Assembly (NCBI GenBank): GCA_028023455.1
Contig: JAQFVV010006221.1
Coordinates: forward strand, 5,683,011 to 5,747,010
Direction: 5' to 3'
Length of the DNA stretch: 64,000 nucleotides
Source: Epiperipatus broadwayi
Lineage: Eukaryota > Onychophora > Udeonychophora > Euonychophora > Peripatidae
Shown: positions 1-11,764 of the stretch, one piece after another
How positions within the stretch are numbered: position 1 is the stretch's first letter
Layout of the letters: every line of letters begins with the position of its first letter
Notes under the pieces: model-generated
Database searches by the model: none
Seen by the model: only the letters and a program-made list of their open reading frames with translations
Told to the model about the DNA's origin: nothing
Translations under genes and position numbers: made by a program

Positions 1-285
1 CATATAATTTTTATCCACCCCTCTCCCACATAAATTAATAGAGGAATTTATGAAATTAAGTTTCCACTTTAGAACCAAATATCAATGAGAGTCATGGGTA
101 ACTACATTTAGTGGTATTTTTGTTATATTTTATTCTGATATTTGCACTTAGACATATACAACATTCAACGTACAAATAGCAGCTTCTGGAGTTTAAGGTC
201 CAGATGATGCTCAATTTTATCATTTCCGATGCTCAAACTTTTTATGAACGCCTCAGCAATGAAGACATTCAATTATTATTCATTT

Positions 286-1688
286 GAAATTTGGGTACTT
301 ACGGATAATTTGCCTGATGACGTATTACCCTGAAGGCATACCGGTCTAATGTTGCGATTTTTAAGATAACGTCTCCAAGTGATCTGCAGACACATCTACT
401 CGATAAGATGTGTCCGCATATCACGTGAACACGTCACGTTAAAAAGCGCAACATTAAATCGGTATGCCTTCAGGGCAATACGTCATCGGTTGACCATGTG
501 ATGAAAAACAAAAGGAATGTCACGTTTACACACCGACTGAACACCAGCATGTTTCTTGGTCCTGAAAAAAAAATACAAAAAAAAAAAATTAGTGAAAATT
601 TAATACTGTGAATACAAAATATTTAAAATGTACATGCATGAAAACTATTCAAAAATCTTAAAAATGTGGCCAATTATAACAGCGCGTAGCGCTGTAGTTG
701 TTGGGGGGGGGCCCTGGGTGTTTTTGACAAGCGAAGCTTGTAGTACAAGATATAAAATACAAGATATAGCCAATGAATTTACGAAAAAATTAGTGAAAAT
801 TTAATACTGTGAATACAAAATATAGTACCCACAAAATTATTTAAAATGTACATGCATGAAAACTATTCAAAAATCTTAAAAATGTGGCCAATTATAACAG
901 CGCGCAGCGCTGTAGTTGTTGGGGGGGGGGCCCTGGGTGTTTTTGACAAGCGAAGCTTGTAGTACAAGATATAAAATACAAAATATAGCCAATGAATTTA
1001 CGAAAAATAATTTGATATTTGTAGAAAAAAACCCAACAAATTTGTGAAAATTTACATGCATGAAATACAAAATAAGGTCAATACAAAATATAAAAACAAA
1101 AAATTATGGAAAATGTGGCGATCACATTGCCTAATTTTAAAACCGTACTGTATAGCCAATGAATTTACGAAAAATAATTTGATATTTGTAGAAATATTAA
1201 CCCAAAAATACAAAAAAAAACCCAACAAATTAGTGAAAATTTACATGCATGAAATACAAAATAATGTCAATACAAAATATAAAAACAAAAAATTATGGAA
1301 AATGTGCCGTTAATGGCGATCACATAAAAATGTGCCATTAATCGCGATCACATGCCCTACTTTTACATACATTGGCTAATGAATTTACGAAAAATAATTT
1401 GATATTTGTAGAAATATTAACCCAAAAATTATTTACAAATTAAATGTAATTAAGTGGAAGTTTGATAATTGAAGAAATATAAAAAAAAAATTTTTTTTGT
1501 AAATTTTAAAAAAAAAAAGTTAATGCGGTTTAAAAAAAAAAAAAAATTGACTCTCTGATGGATTAATCACGCCAATCACTTCGTTGCCATGACAACATTG
1601 TCATACAAAGATCGTCGATGCCTACCGGAAGGGAAACCGGTGGGTCAAATACGTCATCAGGCAAATTATCCGTAAGTACCGAAATTTG
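286..1688. mobile_element. Non-autonomous TIR DNA transposon with 8-bp TSD
   Basis: The element body is 294-1680. It is bounded by an identical 8-bp repeat GAAATTTG at 286-293 and 1681-1688. Its ends are inverted repeats of about 34 bp that start GGTACTTACGGATAATTTGC on both sides. An internal hairpin (about 337-469) pairs a GCATACCGGT arm with its near complement. The interior has no transposase. It is made of tandem repeats of about 200 bp (about 580-1000) and a related shorter array (1040-1440) ending in A/T runs. An 8-bp duplication fits the hAT, P or Merlin superfamilies. The GG start and the lack of a hAT-like CAG end favour a Merlin-like origin, which is inference. Confidence 0.8.
577..1440. 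repeat. Internal tandem repeat array of the TIR element
   Basis: Two copies of a unit of about 200 bp (about 590-790 and 791-1000) share the blocks TTAGTGAAAATTTAATACTG, an AGCGCTGT palindrome, a poly-G run followed by CCCTGGGTG, and GCGAAGCTTGTAGTAC. They are followed by two shorter units (about 1040-1210 and 1213-1400) containing TTACATGCATGAAATAC and GAATTTACGAAAAATAA. Short frames here merely follow the repeat period and are not genes. Confidence 0.8.
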
Positions 1689-1706
1689 AATAATTAATGT
1701 TTCTAA

Positions 1707-2300
1707 TATAAGGAGTGCAAAATATTAAAAGCTTAGCGCTTGCGAGGCAGGTTGCCTCGTATTCGTAGCAATACTGAGCCGTACAGAACATAGTAATAAT
1801 ACCAATATGCAAAATACATGCAAATTATTTAGCCAGCCCAGCATTTGGAGATGTCAAAGCAGGTGTTGCATCTATTGATAGAGTCTCTAATTTTCCACTT
1901 GATGTCGTTTTTCTCTATGCAAACTATCTTGGTGTTAGAGGGTTCGAATATATGGCCGGTCTTCTTAGAGTGTTCCAGAAATGTTGATGAATTGTCATTA
2001 TTTTTCTGTGCTCCATTGCAAGTGTATCTATGTTGAGCAGTCCTATTGGTTATGCCAGCTTTGGTCTCATCATAATAAATGGCATGGCATCTGGGTTGAG
2101 GGCATGAAATGCTATAAACGACATGGGGGTCTAAGTGGGGTTAATTTTGTCTTTGGAGTTATTGATAAACTGATTGGTACAGAGGAGTGTATGAACTGAT
2201 TTTAAATTTGTTAGACAAGACCTTAATCAGTTGGTTAGCAATGAATATAAGGCAACCAGCCTTGAAAGCGCTAAACTTTTAATATTTTGCACTCTTTATA
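1707..2300 (-). mobile_element. Penelope-like element fragment with inverted ends
   Basis: Inverted repeats of about 70 bp (left about 1707-1775, right about 2232-2300) share GAGTGCAAAATATTAAAAG and an AGCGCT block. Between them, read on the minus strand, is a degenerate GIY-YIG endonuclease domain (separate entry). The layout, a C-terminal Penelope endonuclease followed by a terminal repeat present in inverted orientation, matches the inverted pLTR arrangement known for Penelope-like elements. No clear target duplication is visible apart from TA. It lies only about 20 bp beyond the TIR transposon at 286-1688. Confidence 0.55.
1840..2185 (-). pseudogene. GIY-YIG endonuclease remnant of a Penelope-like retroelement
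   Basis: The minus strand gives readable coding similarity in pieces. A GIY-like start (VVYSISCPQPRC) is followed by the YIG-equivalent region IYYDETKAGITNRTAQHR, then a SSTFLEHSKKTGHIFEPSN block and KWKIRDSI. The order (GIY ... YxG ... R..H ... EH....GH.F....TKI ... K..IR.SI) is that of the GIY-YIG endonuclease at the C terminus of EN+ Penelope-like elements. Frame changes and stops upstream make it a pseudogene, and no reverse transcriptase core is attached. Confidence 0.65.
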
Positions 2301-2850
2301 GCTTCTCTTTCAAGTGCTTCTTACGCTTTTAATTTTGTTATTATAATATTGAGAGAGAAATTTAAAATTCTTAATTTACTAATATAAGGAGTTAATTCGT
2401 GTTTATTATTTTATCAGTAACTTTTTGTCAAAATGTGTACAATATTTTAAATGGATTAAGTTAATAATTTTTCTGATGTTATAATAATACATTAGTTGTA
2501 GGCAAGCTAAACATCAATAAGGCAAATGATATTTAGAGAACATATGAAAGTGGAGAAATACTACAAATTATTACATAAGATAAATAACATTCAGGTTATT
2601 AAAAATACAAATTGTTAAATGATAATATTCTATTATTGACATCTATATAAGAATATTAAGCATGAATTGCATTTTATTTTATTAATGTATTCTGAACAAG
2701 CAACATCCTATAGATTAACAAGAGAATTAGAATATAAAATGTAATTAGATAAATTGTTATTTGTAATTGCAAATTCCTGGTGGAATAGATTGTCTATTAG
2801 TTTAAAATCAATAAAATTTTGTTCCAAGTAAACATTTTGAAACTTTGAAT
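2301..2850. other. AT-rich DNA without recognised features
   Basis: Only short A/T-rich sequence with no coding, repeat or structural signal that I can support. Confidence 0.5.
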
Positions 2851-2959
2851 ATTTAAAAACATATAGAATGAATATTATAATTACTTATGATTAAGGTCAC
2901 TGATTTATAATCCATGTTTCATTAAAAATCTGAAGTTCATATTTCTATAACCAAGAGAA

Positions 2960-3680
2960 CAAGCTGGTTTTAAAATGGGTTTTTGTTCTGTTGGTTCTTC
3001 CCCGGTTTTGGGGGAGGTTTTAGAAGGGAAAAATGAATTTGGGTTCAAATTTTTTTTGGGGTTTTGTAGATTATGAAAAGGGTTTTTTTTTCTATAAACT
3101 TTTCTTCTTTTTTATAACTTTTTCATCGGGGAGTTATACCTCCAGGATGTTGTTTTTTTTTAAAGATTTTTTAATAAAATACAACAACAATGATTACATT
3201 ACATGATGATGGTAGGAAAGATATTGATAGGTGTGAGAAGAGATATGTTTTGTTAGAGGAAGATTTTTTTTTATTGTGGTTTTTCCCTTTTTTTTTTTTT
3301 GGTTTTGGGGTTTGGAAATATAAGAGAAAGAGAAAGAAAGAAAGGGAGGGGGAAGTTTGTTGGTAGAAAAAAAGAGAGGAAAAAGCCAAATATATGGGTA
3401 AGAGAAAAACAGGTGTTACTTACTTTTTTTAAAAATTTAAAAAAAGGAAAGGGGGTTGGGGCGGGAAATTTTTTAGAGAGGATGATAAAGGTTTGAAAAT
3501 TGAAACTTTAAACTGATTCCAAAAGATTTTAAAAGATCTAAAAAAGGACAAATGGAGGGGGGGGGGAAAAAAAAGAAAGTGGGGGGGGGTAATGGAGAGA
3601 AGAAAAGAAAAAAAAAAAAAAAAAGGTATAAATTGGGGGGAGACTTCTTTCTCGTGGTTTTTTTTTGTTTTTTTTTGTTG
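2960..3680. repeat. Homopolymer-rich low-complexity tract (possible assembly artefact)
   Basis: The composition changes abruptly to long G, T and A runs (poly-G runs of 9 or more near 3557 and 3586, poly-A near 3610, poly-T around 3160, 3290 and 3660) with strong purine/pyrimidine strand asymmetry. This is unlike the rest of the window. The open frames here are lysine/glycine-rich noise. It could be a real low-complexity tract or a low-quality, poorly polished stretch. Confidence 0.6.
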
Positions 3681-4880
3681 TTAACTTCTGTAGTCAAACT
3701 AACATCATCTGTGACTCTGAGTTTGCTTTTTATCCTAAATTTAATCATTGTATGTAATTATTTAATGGTTGAAGTAAGAGAAATACAGTTCAAATAAATA
3801 TAATAGGAATAATATTTGTTGTAGAAGTACTTTTTTATATTTGGTTTTAAAAAATTTTTCCACCATAGACTTTAACAGAATTAAAACTTCTCAATTTTGG
3901 GGAGAAAAATCATACAATTAAACCACATGGTTAAACAGGATTAAAATATATATATATTGCATATAAATTTGATCAAAAGTCTGAACTCTTGACTTTTTTA
4001 TACTCATAGTGAATGAATGCCTGCTGGTGAACTATTCTCTTCTAATTCAAAAAAAAGAAATTACATCTAATAGAGTTAAGATTATTTGATGAAAAAAAGT
4101 CTTTTTTTGTTTGGAATATTTCTTCATTTGTCAGTAAAAGAAGCATTTTCCTAACTGCTGATCTTGCTTTATTAAAATCATAGCTGTTATGATATAATTG
4201 CTTCATTATATTTATGTCTCTGTGGTAGCATGTTCATAAAAATTAAACTATAAGAATAAGAGATTGTAGACTTTTTTTTTTTTATCTATAGGATCAATAT
4301 TGGTATAATTTCACAAAAGCAGATCTCTTTCCCTATTGTAGAATCATCTTCTGTAGGTTTGAGTAAACAATAGAATTCAGATGATAAAGTGGTATAATAA
4401 AAAAGTTTATATTTTGGTTTTTGACTTATTTTCATCAGTGAGGAGTTAAGATTCAAAACTAGAACAACTATCCTTATGCATCTAAAAGCTATTTTTTACT
4501 CCTATGAATTACTTATCCAATGTCTCAATATTTAAAAATAAAAAAAACCAAAAGTTTCAAACCCATGCCAATTTGTTTGTATAGTTTTACAGAAGTAATA
4601 AATAATGATAATTTTATGTCAGTTATATATATATATTATTTTTTTAAATTTCCAAATAGTTTTTCTACAATTAGAGTTTCATCCTATTATTTTTTGAGTA
4701 TGTGCATTGAGTTTTTAAAGTTCAGTACTCGTTAAAAGAGACTGTTCTATCCAATCTGCAACAAGAAGAATAGAAAGTAGACACCAGATGATGTGCATAG
4801 TAAAACTATATCTTGATTCCTTCATATAATATGCATAAGAGTGTTGTGACCAATAGTTTAGAAATTCTTTAAGTTAAAAC
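3681..4880. other. AT-rich DNA without recognised features
   Basis: No coding similarity or repeat structure was recognised, apart from short (TA)n runs near 3945 and 4630. Confidence 0.4.
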
Positions 4881-4886
4881 TATTAA

Positions 4887-5275
4887 AACATCATTATATC
4901 ACCATTTTCTGTGCTTGCACAAGCTTTTATACTTTAGCAAACTCTTCATAAAGTAATGCCACCTAGTCCAAGTTATAGTAATCAATGGATGCATAAAAAT
5001 TCCTATCCAGAGCCTACTTATCCAATATTCCCAGACAAGTTTTTAGCTTATGATTTTTATCAGTGAAGAAGCTTGAATCTGAGAGCACTGCACCTAGATC
5101 TTTGGATTGAATGCAACCTTTCAGCAGTCATCTTTTGCCTCTTTTGTTAAGTATAAACCTATGAGCCCAAGATAGAAACACAATAATATTTTCAATCCAG
5201 ACTCATTTGCTTATATAGTCATATAGATCAGAGTTCAGTTCAGTATCTATACATTTTGGTGTCATTGAACACCAC
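4887..5275 (-). mobile_element. Family A repeat, degenerate single copy
   Basis: This is an old copy of the repeat called family A here (compare 32856-33300 and 54463-55590). It has the blocks AGTAATCAATGGATGC, CTACTTATCCAATATTCCC, GAGAGCACTGCACC and CAGTTCAGTATCTATACATT in family order. A decayed hammerhead-like motif lies at about 5029-5069 on the minus strand, with core CTGATAA, so its G8 position is lost. Confidence 0.6.
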
Positions 5276-5928
5276 TGAATGGATAGTTCGCTACTATTCC
5301 GCAAGTTTATGTAAAAAGAATAGTTTATGTTTTCCCTCATAGAATGATTATATAATTACTTAATATATAACAAGAAATGGATATTAGATCGAGTTGATGA
5401 ATGAATACTTGATATTAATATCATCTATGTTCTTTATTACTTTATATCTGATAAAAGATAATTTCAAAATAAAAACATGAATGTTAAATGTGGAGTGAGT
5501 ATAAAATAATGGATCAATAAATACTTAATATTAAAATAATTACGAAAAAGAAATGGTGAATTTGATACACCAATGTTAAATTTTTAAAAAAGATTTTTTG
5601 AAGTTAATCAATTTACCTTTAATCCGGGAAGATATTTTCATGTTTTCAACTCGTTGTGATTGCATATACTTTTATCATCATCATCAATTAGGTAGTAAAA
5701 TGATGGAATGAAAGATGAGTGAAAAATAACATTTTGTAAATCTTTTTTATATAATTGTAATTATTTTTAAATAAGAAATTACTAATACATTAATTGAATT
5801 TGAAATATTTAATTTGCTGTGAGCAGGTATAGTTTTGAAACTACATTATATTTAATCAAATTATTGCAGTATATGTAATAGTTAAACTTGTTCTCTCTCG
5901 AAAATTCTGATATTTATCTTATTTTCTG

Positions 5929-6296
5929 CATTATTTTTTTTAAACAAGGCAAAACTCTCCATACAGTAGTACCACCCTGTGCCAACCAGAATAATCAATG
6001 GATGCCAGAAGGCTTGTGCATAAAATCCCTATCTAGTGCCTACTCATCCAATATTTGGCTTGTGGCCTTTGTCAGTGCTCTCAGATCCAAGGCTCCTCAC
6101 TGACGAAGGCCACAAGCCAGAAACTAGTCTGGGGATATTGGATGAGTATGCACTAGATAGGGATTTTATGCACAAGCTTTCTGGCATCCATTGATTACTC
6201 TGGTTGGCACAGGGTGGCACTACTGTATGGAGAGTTTTGTTTAATAACAATTATGAGCTAGTATAAGAGATGGTGATCATCTGACATTATTTTTTT
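5929..6296. mobile_element. Family A foldback element with 12-bp TSD
   Basis: The element (5941-6284) is an inverted dimer. A left arm beginning near 5946 with GGCAAAACTCTCCATACAG is mirrored by a right arm ending near 6240 with the complement. A tail GCTAGTATAAGAG...GGTGATCAT follows, as in the copies at 50.2 and 56.8 kb. CATTATTTTTTT occurs at 5929-5940 and again at 6285-6296. The left arm lacks about 15 bp of the ribozyme region; the right arm holds a complete hammerhead motif (next entry). Confidence 0.7.
6094..6135 (+). ncRNA. Hammerhead ribozyme motif, family A (type I, tiny helix III)
   Basis: Helix I is TCCTCA (6094-6099) pairing with TGGGGA (6130-6135), six pairs with one G-U. The core CTGACGA (6100-6106) fits the CUGANGA consensus. 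Helix II is GGC/GCC (6108-6110, 6116-6118) with loop CACAA, flanked by an A-A mismatch. GAA (6120-6122) is followed by a two-pair helix III in ACTAGT (6123-6128), then C17 at 6129, giving a GUC cleavage site. Hammerheads with very short helix III are known from Penelope-like and related retroelements. Self-cleavage is predicted, not shown. The weak point is the mismatch at the base of helix II. Confidence 0.65.
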
Positions 6297-9200
6297 ATTG
6301 GTTAATTTGCAATAATAAATATATTTTATCCAAATAAAATTGTATATAAATATTTAAATTTTTAACACGGATGAACCTGCAAAATATGTCTTTTATATAT
6401 GCAACCCGTGAAAATCTTCGTATCAATATATATATATTGTACCCTTATCTATAGGTCATAATAAGGTAGAATGGTCAATTGCTAAAAAATTTAAAATTTT
6501 AAAATACGTTTGTGTAATATATTGATAATTGTATAATCGATTAGATTTTATAGTACAATTTAAGGCTGAAAATACCTGGTATATAAAAGTGTAATGGATT
6601 ATTTTAAAAGAAAACAGTTAAATAAAGCTTAATTATATCCTTGCTTATGGTTGTAAAAGCTGGCCATATAAAATAACACAGCTATAAATAGTTAAAAATA
6701 TATTAATAATTCGAGTATGATATTTTAAAACTAATAAATTAAATAAAAACTATATGTAATATTATAATTATAATTAATATTCAAATTTAATCTAATATAT
6801 TTTAAAATAAACTTTGGGATGGTGAGAATTATATTTAGTTCTACAAGTTTAAATTATTTTCCAAATTTTTTATAAAATATATCAGTTTTGGTAATTTAGA
6901 CCGAGACGTAAAATAAAAAAATCATCTGATAAAGTTAGTAATCGTGACTGTATATTATATACCTTCACACACACGCTTGTTAGAATATAATAAAAAAGTT
7001 TGTGAATTATAAAACTAAATATAGTTGCTATCTATCGTTAAAGTAAAAGTTGAAATATTAAATGTTATTTTAATAATTGTTTTAAAGTTTAAATGATTTT
7101 GATAAAACTATAATTGAGTTTAAAAATACTATTCTAAGTAATATTTTAAATCATTACGTCATAAATTCTTTATTTTAAAAATGTTTAATCTATTATAAAA
7201 CTAAAATGTGTAAATTTGTTCGCGCTAAAAAAGTAATTAACCAATCAACGGAGGTATTTTAGCAGACAAAATATAAGAATTAGACGAAGCGGGAGAAAGT
7301 AATGTGTAAGTGAAGGAGGGAGTAACATAATTTTTTAGCTGGATAAGACCGTAAGCTAGAAAAGGGATATAATTTTAAAATTTTATATTTATTGTAAAAG
7401 TTTTTTTTAACATATAATATTTTGACTGCCTTTACATGAATGGCTAATTTTAAAAGTTTTCTTGCCAGTGATTTTATTCAAGTTTAGCCAAAACCTTACA
7501 GTAAAAAATGGAAATACTACAGAAAACAGTATATAAAAATATTGTTAAAGGAAAAATATTTGGAAAGTGCCTTGATACAGCTTTATTTATGCTCAACCAG
7601 AAACTTATTATTGTAACTCAGAGAAATATAACTTGGATGCTATACGGAAAACTTAAAAAAGAAGTTATTTGCCGTCAGGAAAAATTATGACGCACAATTT
7701 TATAAGGCTACTCTGAAGTTATTTTATTCTTCTCTATGGAAAAATTAAGATGCGTTTGTTATAAAGAAAAAATTATGTAAAAGTTATAATGAAGGTGTTT
7801 ATCTTTCTAAAGGAAACATTGCAAAGTATATAGTTACCAGAGCTTTAAAAGAAAGGAAAAATTACCGAATAATGATATGAAAGTGTTATTGTGTTTTTTA
7901 TAAATAAAAAAAAGAACAGAAAAACTTTCTCTAAGAGAAATTGGAAAATATATAAATCTAATATACTTAATAAAATGGATCCATGGAAACAGAAAAGTTT
8001 TATTGAATATTTAAATAAAAGTACCTGGAAGATGCATCGTAAAAGTCGCGCGGGAGAAAATATTAGCAGAAAATATTAGAAGAGAATATGTAGACGTTTT
8101 CTTTACGGGATTAATTGATATCATAATTAATAATTGTATTAAATATTATAAAAAACCAAGGATTGTCATCTATGAATATTTATTAAACAGAGCAATACTT
8201 GTTTTACCTTAAAATAGAACATTAAGTGACTGAAGAAGAAATAATAAACATTTTTTTTTTAGCTTTAATATGAACAGTTTTCAAGAAAGTTTGATAAAGA
8301 AGTACAGTAAATATAGTTTAAATATTTTACTAAGTTATTTTAAAAATATAAAATGCTATGTGAGATTAGGGAAAACATATAAACATAAATTTAGTAATAT
8401 TGAGATTTAAATATAATAGCTTGATAAAGTTATAGAAATATTGTTTAAAAATAAAGTGTATGTATGTGAGTCTTATATCTACAAGAATCAATGGAATGGT
8501 GAAGCCTACAGAACGCGATCGAGAAGATAAAGATCGTTTGGTAATTTTGATAGTTATTTATAATGCATAATGTATTTTTTTAGATCATCTATTGATTAAG
8601 AATGAAGTGTGAAAGTTTAAATTATATGTACACATTTTATACAACATTTTTAACATATAATGAGATAGGAGTAATTCGGAATATGCATGCAATAATTTAT
8701 TTAAAGTATATTAATAATATAATTTAACAGAACAATTGTGTGATTCTTTTGAACTTTCATGTGATAAAGTATTCAGATATTTAAGTAGTTTATATATGAT
8801 TAAATATACGAGGAAAGTAGTAAAAGATTTTCTTATAGAACAGTGGAATAGTTTTAAAATAAATGAATTTTATTATTGTTAGAAATGCAGATATGTATTT
8901 GTCGATGTACAGTATAGAAAAATCTTGAGAAATAAGGTCGGATAGTGACTTGGAAGTACTAGTGGAGAGGAAACCAAGATGATGTTTTTTTTTTAAGAAA
9001 TAGAAAAATAAAGGATTTGGATCATATTTAGTTTTGTGTGATTTCAGTATAGTTAACTAAGCCCTATGACTGAACACATATAGTTTGGACAGTGTTTTTT
9101 TGCATATTTTTAAATTTTTGATGTTATAATAAAGCTGAAGAAATAGCTTTAGCATCGTTCCTATAATAGAGGTTGGTAGACAGGTAAAGGTCACTCCTCT

Positions 9201-11635
9201 ATAGTGTCTTTTAATTCACTGTGCCATGATTGTTAAGGTTTATGACAAGTAATATTCTAGATATATTTTGATCCTATGCATCTATCTTCGCTATCCTTAT
9301 TTCGTGAATCTGCATCGGTCAGAAAGATATTTTCAAAGAAATAATGAATAAAATAGAACTGAAGATATGTTATCGTTTGTGTAAGAATAGTTTATTTGCT
9401 GGAATGTATTGTATTGTGTAACTTTAAAATTGAAAGTCCAAAATATCATAAAGAGAGAAAGAATCATATAATACATTGTAAAATTAATTCGGAAATGAAT
9501 ATAAGATTTTGAAAAGAAATCTAAACAAAGTTGTTTTAAAAGTGATAACAAAATTTGAATGTTTTAAAATAATATTTAGAATATAAGTATTGCATATTTA
9601 TTAAGAGAATAGTTCAATAAGGTATAATAAACATATACTTGTGCATGGTATATTAATAGTTGTAATTATATCATCCGAAGTAAGGCTTAAATGAGAATAT
9701 TAGGATTAATAAACATCGGATAATGAATAATAAAAACCTAATACCGAATGTAGAACAATGTTTTGACTTTGTAAGATTCCATACAACCAATATAAAACTA
9801 GAATTTTATTGTTTTGTAGAATTTTACTACGAATGTAAATTTTGTAAAAAATATAATTTTAATAATATTAGGGATGCAAAGTGTTAGTGATAATCATATA
9901 AGAAATGCATTTTGTAATAAGCTAACCATAATAATAAATCAAGTAATAATACTGTATTTTCTTAAGTGTTTAAAAAGATAAGATTTAACTAGGAAAAATA
10001 AATAATATTTTGATTTTCATTTTATAAACTAGTAAACTAAGTTGAGATAGGAGAGTAAGGGATATCCAATGTACATAATGTAAAAATATTGTTAATTTAT
10101 TTATGTTGTTAATAAACTTTGTTTTAAATTTGTTTTAAAGTTTTGTGTCCGCGTTGTTATTTCTCCACATGGATGCATGAAATCACGATACATTTATAAT
10201 TGAAACAGACATATAGATTTTGCACAGAAGGTAAACATAAAAGTGTTATAATAATTTTGAGAATTTATTGGTATGTTAAAATTAAAAGATCATAATTTTA
10301 TATTATTTATTGGTCATAAGTCGGTTGCCACAATATTACATTAAATTATATGCTAATGTTGCCACACGTATTCTGTTATCAGATTATTAAATTACTACCA
10401 CGTACGTATTTATTTATTTTATTTCAGGAAGAAATAAGATTATATTATATTATTATTGTTATTATTATTTTATTATTGTTAGTTGATGTGTAGTAGATTA
10501 TGACATAAAAATTCCCTTTTCCTATTTTACTACCGTAATTTTAAATCAGAATACAATTTATGAACCTGAGATTTTATTTTATTTTATTTTACTTCATTTT
10601 ATTTAATTGAGCTAGATTCTTATTATAAAGAAGATTAGGATATGATTATTATTGTAATCGTAGTGAATAGAGCTTAGAAAGTCGTAAGAATACTATGAGT
10701 TAGTTATTTGGTATAGTAAAAAGGGGGGAATAGTGTTCTTATGCCATTGAGTTAGTATCGTGTGGATAATAGCTCAATGTAGTCTATCTCGTTCCCCGTA
10801 TTGTCACCCCATGTCTCATGAAAATAGTAAATATTTATTAATTCATTTAAAAAATTGAACCGTATTTGTATTTTAGAAATTAGAGCTAGTAATCATTTAA
10901 ATCAATGCTGAATATTTCATTTATTTATTTGTTAACTGAGCTAGAACCCGGAATATTCGTTATAAACAGTATGTTTTGGGGGTGAGGATGCGCGGGGGGA
11001 GGTTAGAATATATATATAGTAATAATTTGATTGAGGAAAGATATAGTGCCTATTTTATGTGTTTGTTCCTTCCCTTTATCCTGTTAGAATCTCTATATAG
11101 AAATTTTTATCATTTATCTAGTAAAAGTAAATTCATATCATATTGTAAATAATACTTTACTTCATTTGATAATGGAATTTTAAATTAATGGCATTCACAT
11201 AATGTTTAAAATTATTAATATTCATGATTTATTATTAATTCTGCATTTTCTTTTTAATAGCAATGTAAGCCATTATTCTGATAATTTATAATTAAATATA
11301 ATTTGAAAAATATTAACTAGCATTGTCTAAATTATTATGATGATAGTTAAAAGTTAAATAATATTCATTATTCTATGTGTTATGAGTTGTTTTTTAAACA
11401 CTTTTTTTAAACTTGCTAGAGTCTATTAAATTGTATTCTTTTATGATTCTACTTTTATTTTTTAATCTTATTTATTATGTTCTTGTTCTAAATATTTACA
11501 TTGTTTTTCAATACTTTTTTTTAAAATATTTTATATCTGTTGCTATTAAAATATTACTTATCTTATTTTATAAAACCATTAAAGAAACCTCCATATTTTT
11601 ACTTACTGCCTAATTATTTAAAACTTTTTTTTTAG
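6297..11635. other. Very AT-rich intronic or upstream DNA
   Basis: Runs of A/T with few complex words. The short frames around 7508-7690 and 7891-8079 are lysine/isoleucine-rich and broken by stops. I could not match 7500-8520 to any family, although its denser coding-like texture may be an old mobile element. I looked for carbonyl reductase N-terminal signals (TGxxxGIG, NNAG, NFFGT) here and found none, so the region is probably intron, or upstream of an exon lying outside the window. Confidence 0.4.
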
Positions 11636-11764
11636 GGTTGTGAATGTTTCTAGTTTTGTATCTCAAGTAGTCAGTAAAATTACAACTGGTAATTTTTACA
11701 ATAGACTGATTGCTGAAGATCTTACAATTGAGGAACTGAATACTATTTTACAAAAATTTGTTAG
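11636..11764 (+). CDS. CBR1-like: Carbonyl reductase 1-like, internal exon with catalytic Ser
   Basis: The 129-bp exon is preceded by a T-rich tract and AG and followed by GTAATT. It enters with one base of a split codon (expected Arg) and leaves with AG of the next. It encodes VVNVSSFVSQ, the SDR motif carrying the catalytic serine, then LTIEELNTILQKFV, matching the insertion helix (T-EEL-LM-KFV) typical of the CBR1 group. CBR1 proteins are monomeric cytosolic NADPH-dependent reductases of carbonyl compounds. The Rossmann part (coenzyme-binding TGxxxGIG, NNAG) that should precede is not in the window. The exon joins in phase to 18157-18298. Confidence 0.85.

Noticed and set aside
577-1440. 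CRISPR-like array
   Set aside because: Repeats of about 200 bp without spacer structure, inside a eukaryotic TIR element.
1845-2199. Plus-strand frames of 63 and 72 codons
   Set aside because: The meaningful reading is on the minus strand (GIY-YIG remnant); these are shadows.
7508-8079. Two lysine-rich frames in a row as a possible gene
   Set aside because: Separated by several stops, no conserved motif, and the composition is explained by A-rich DNA.
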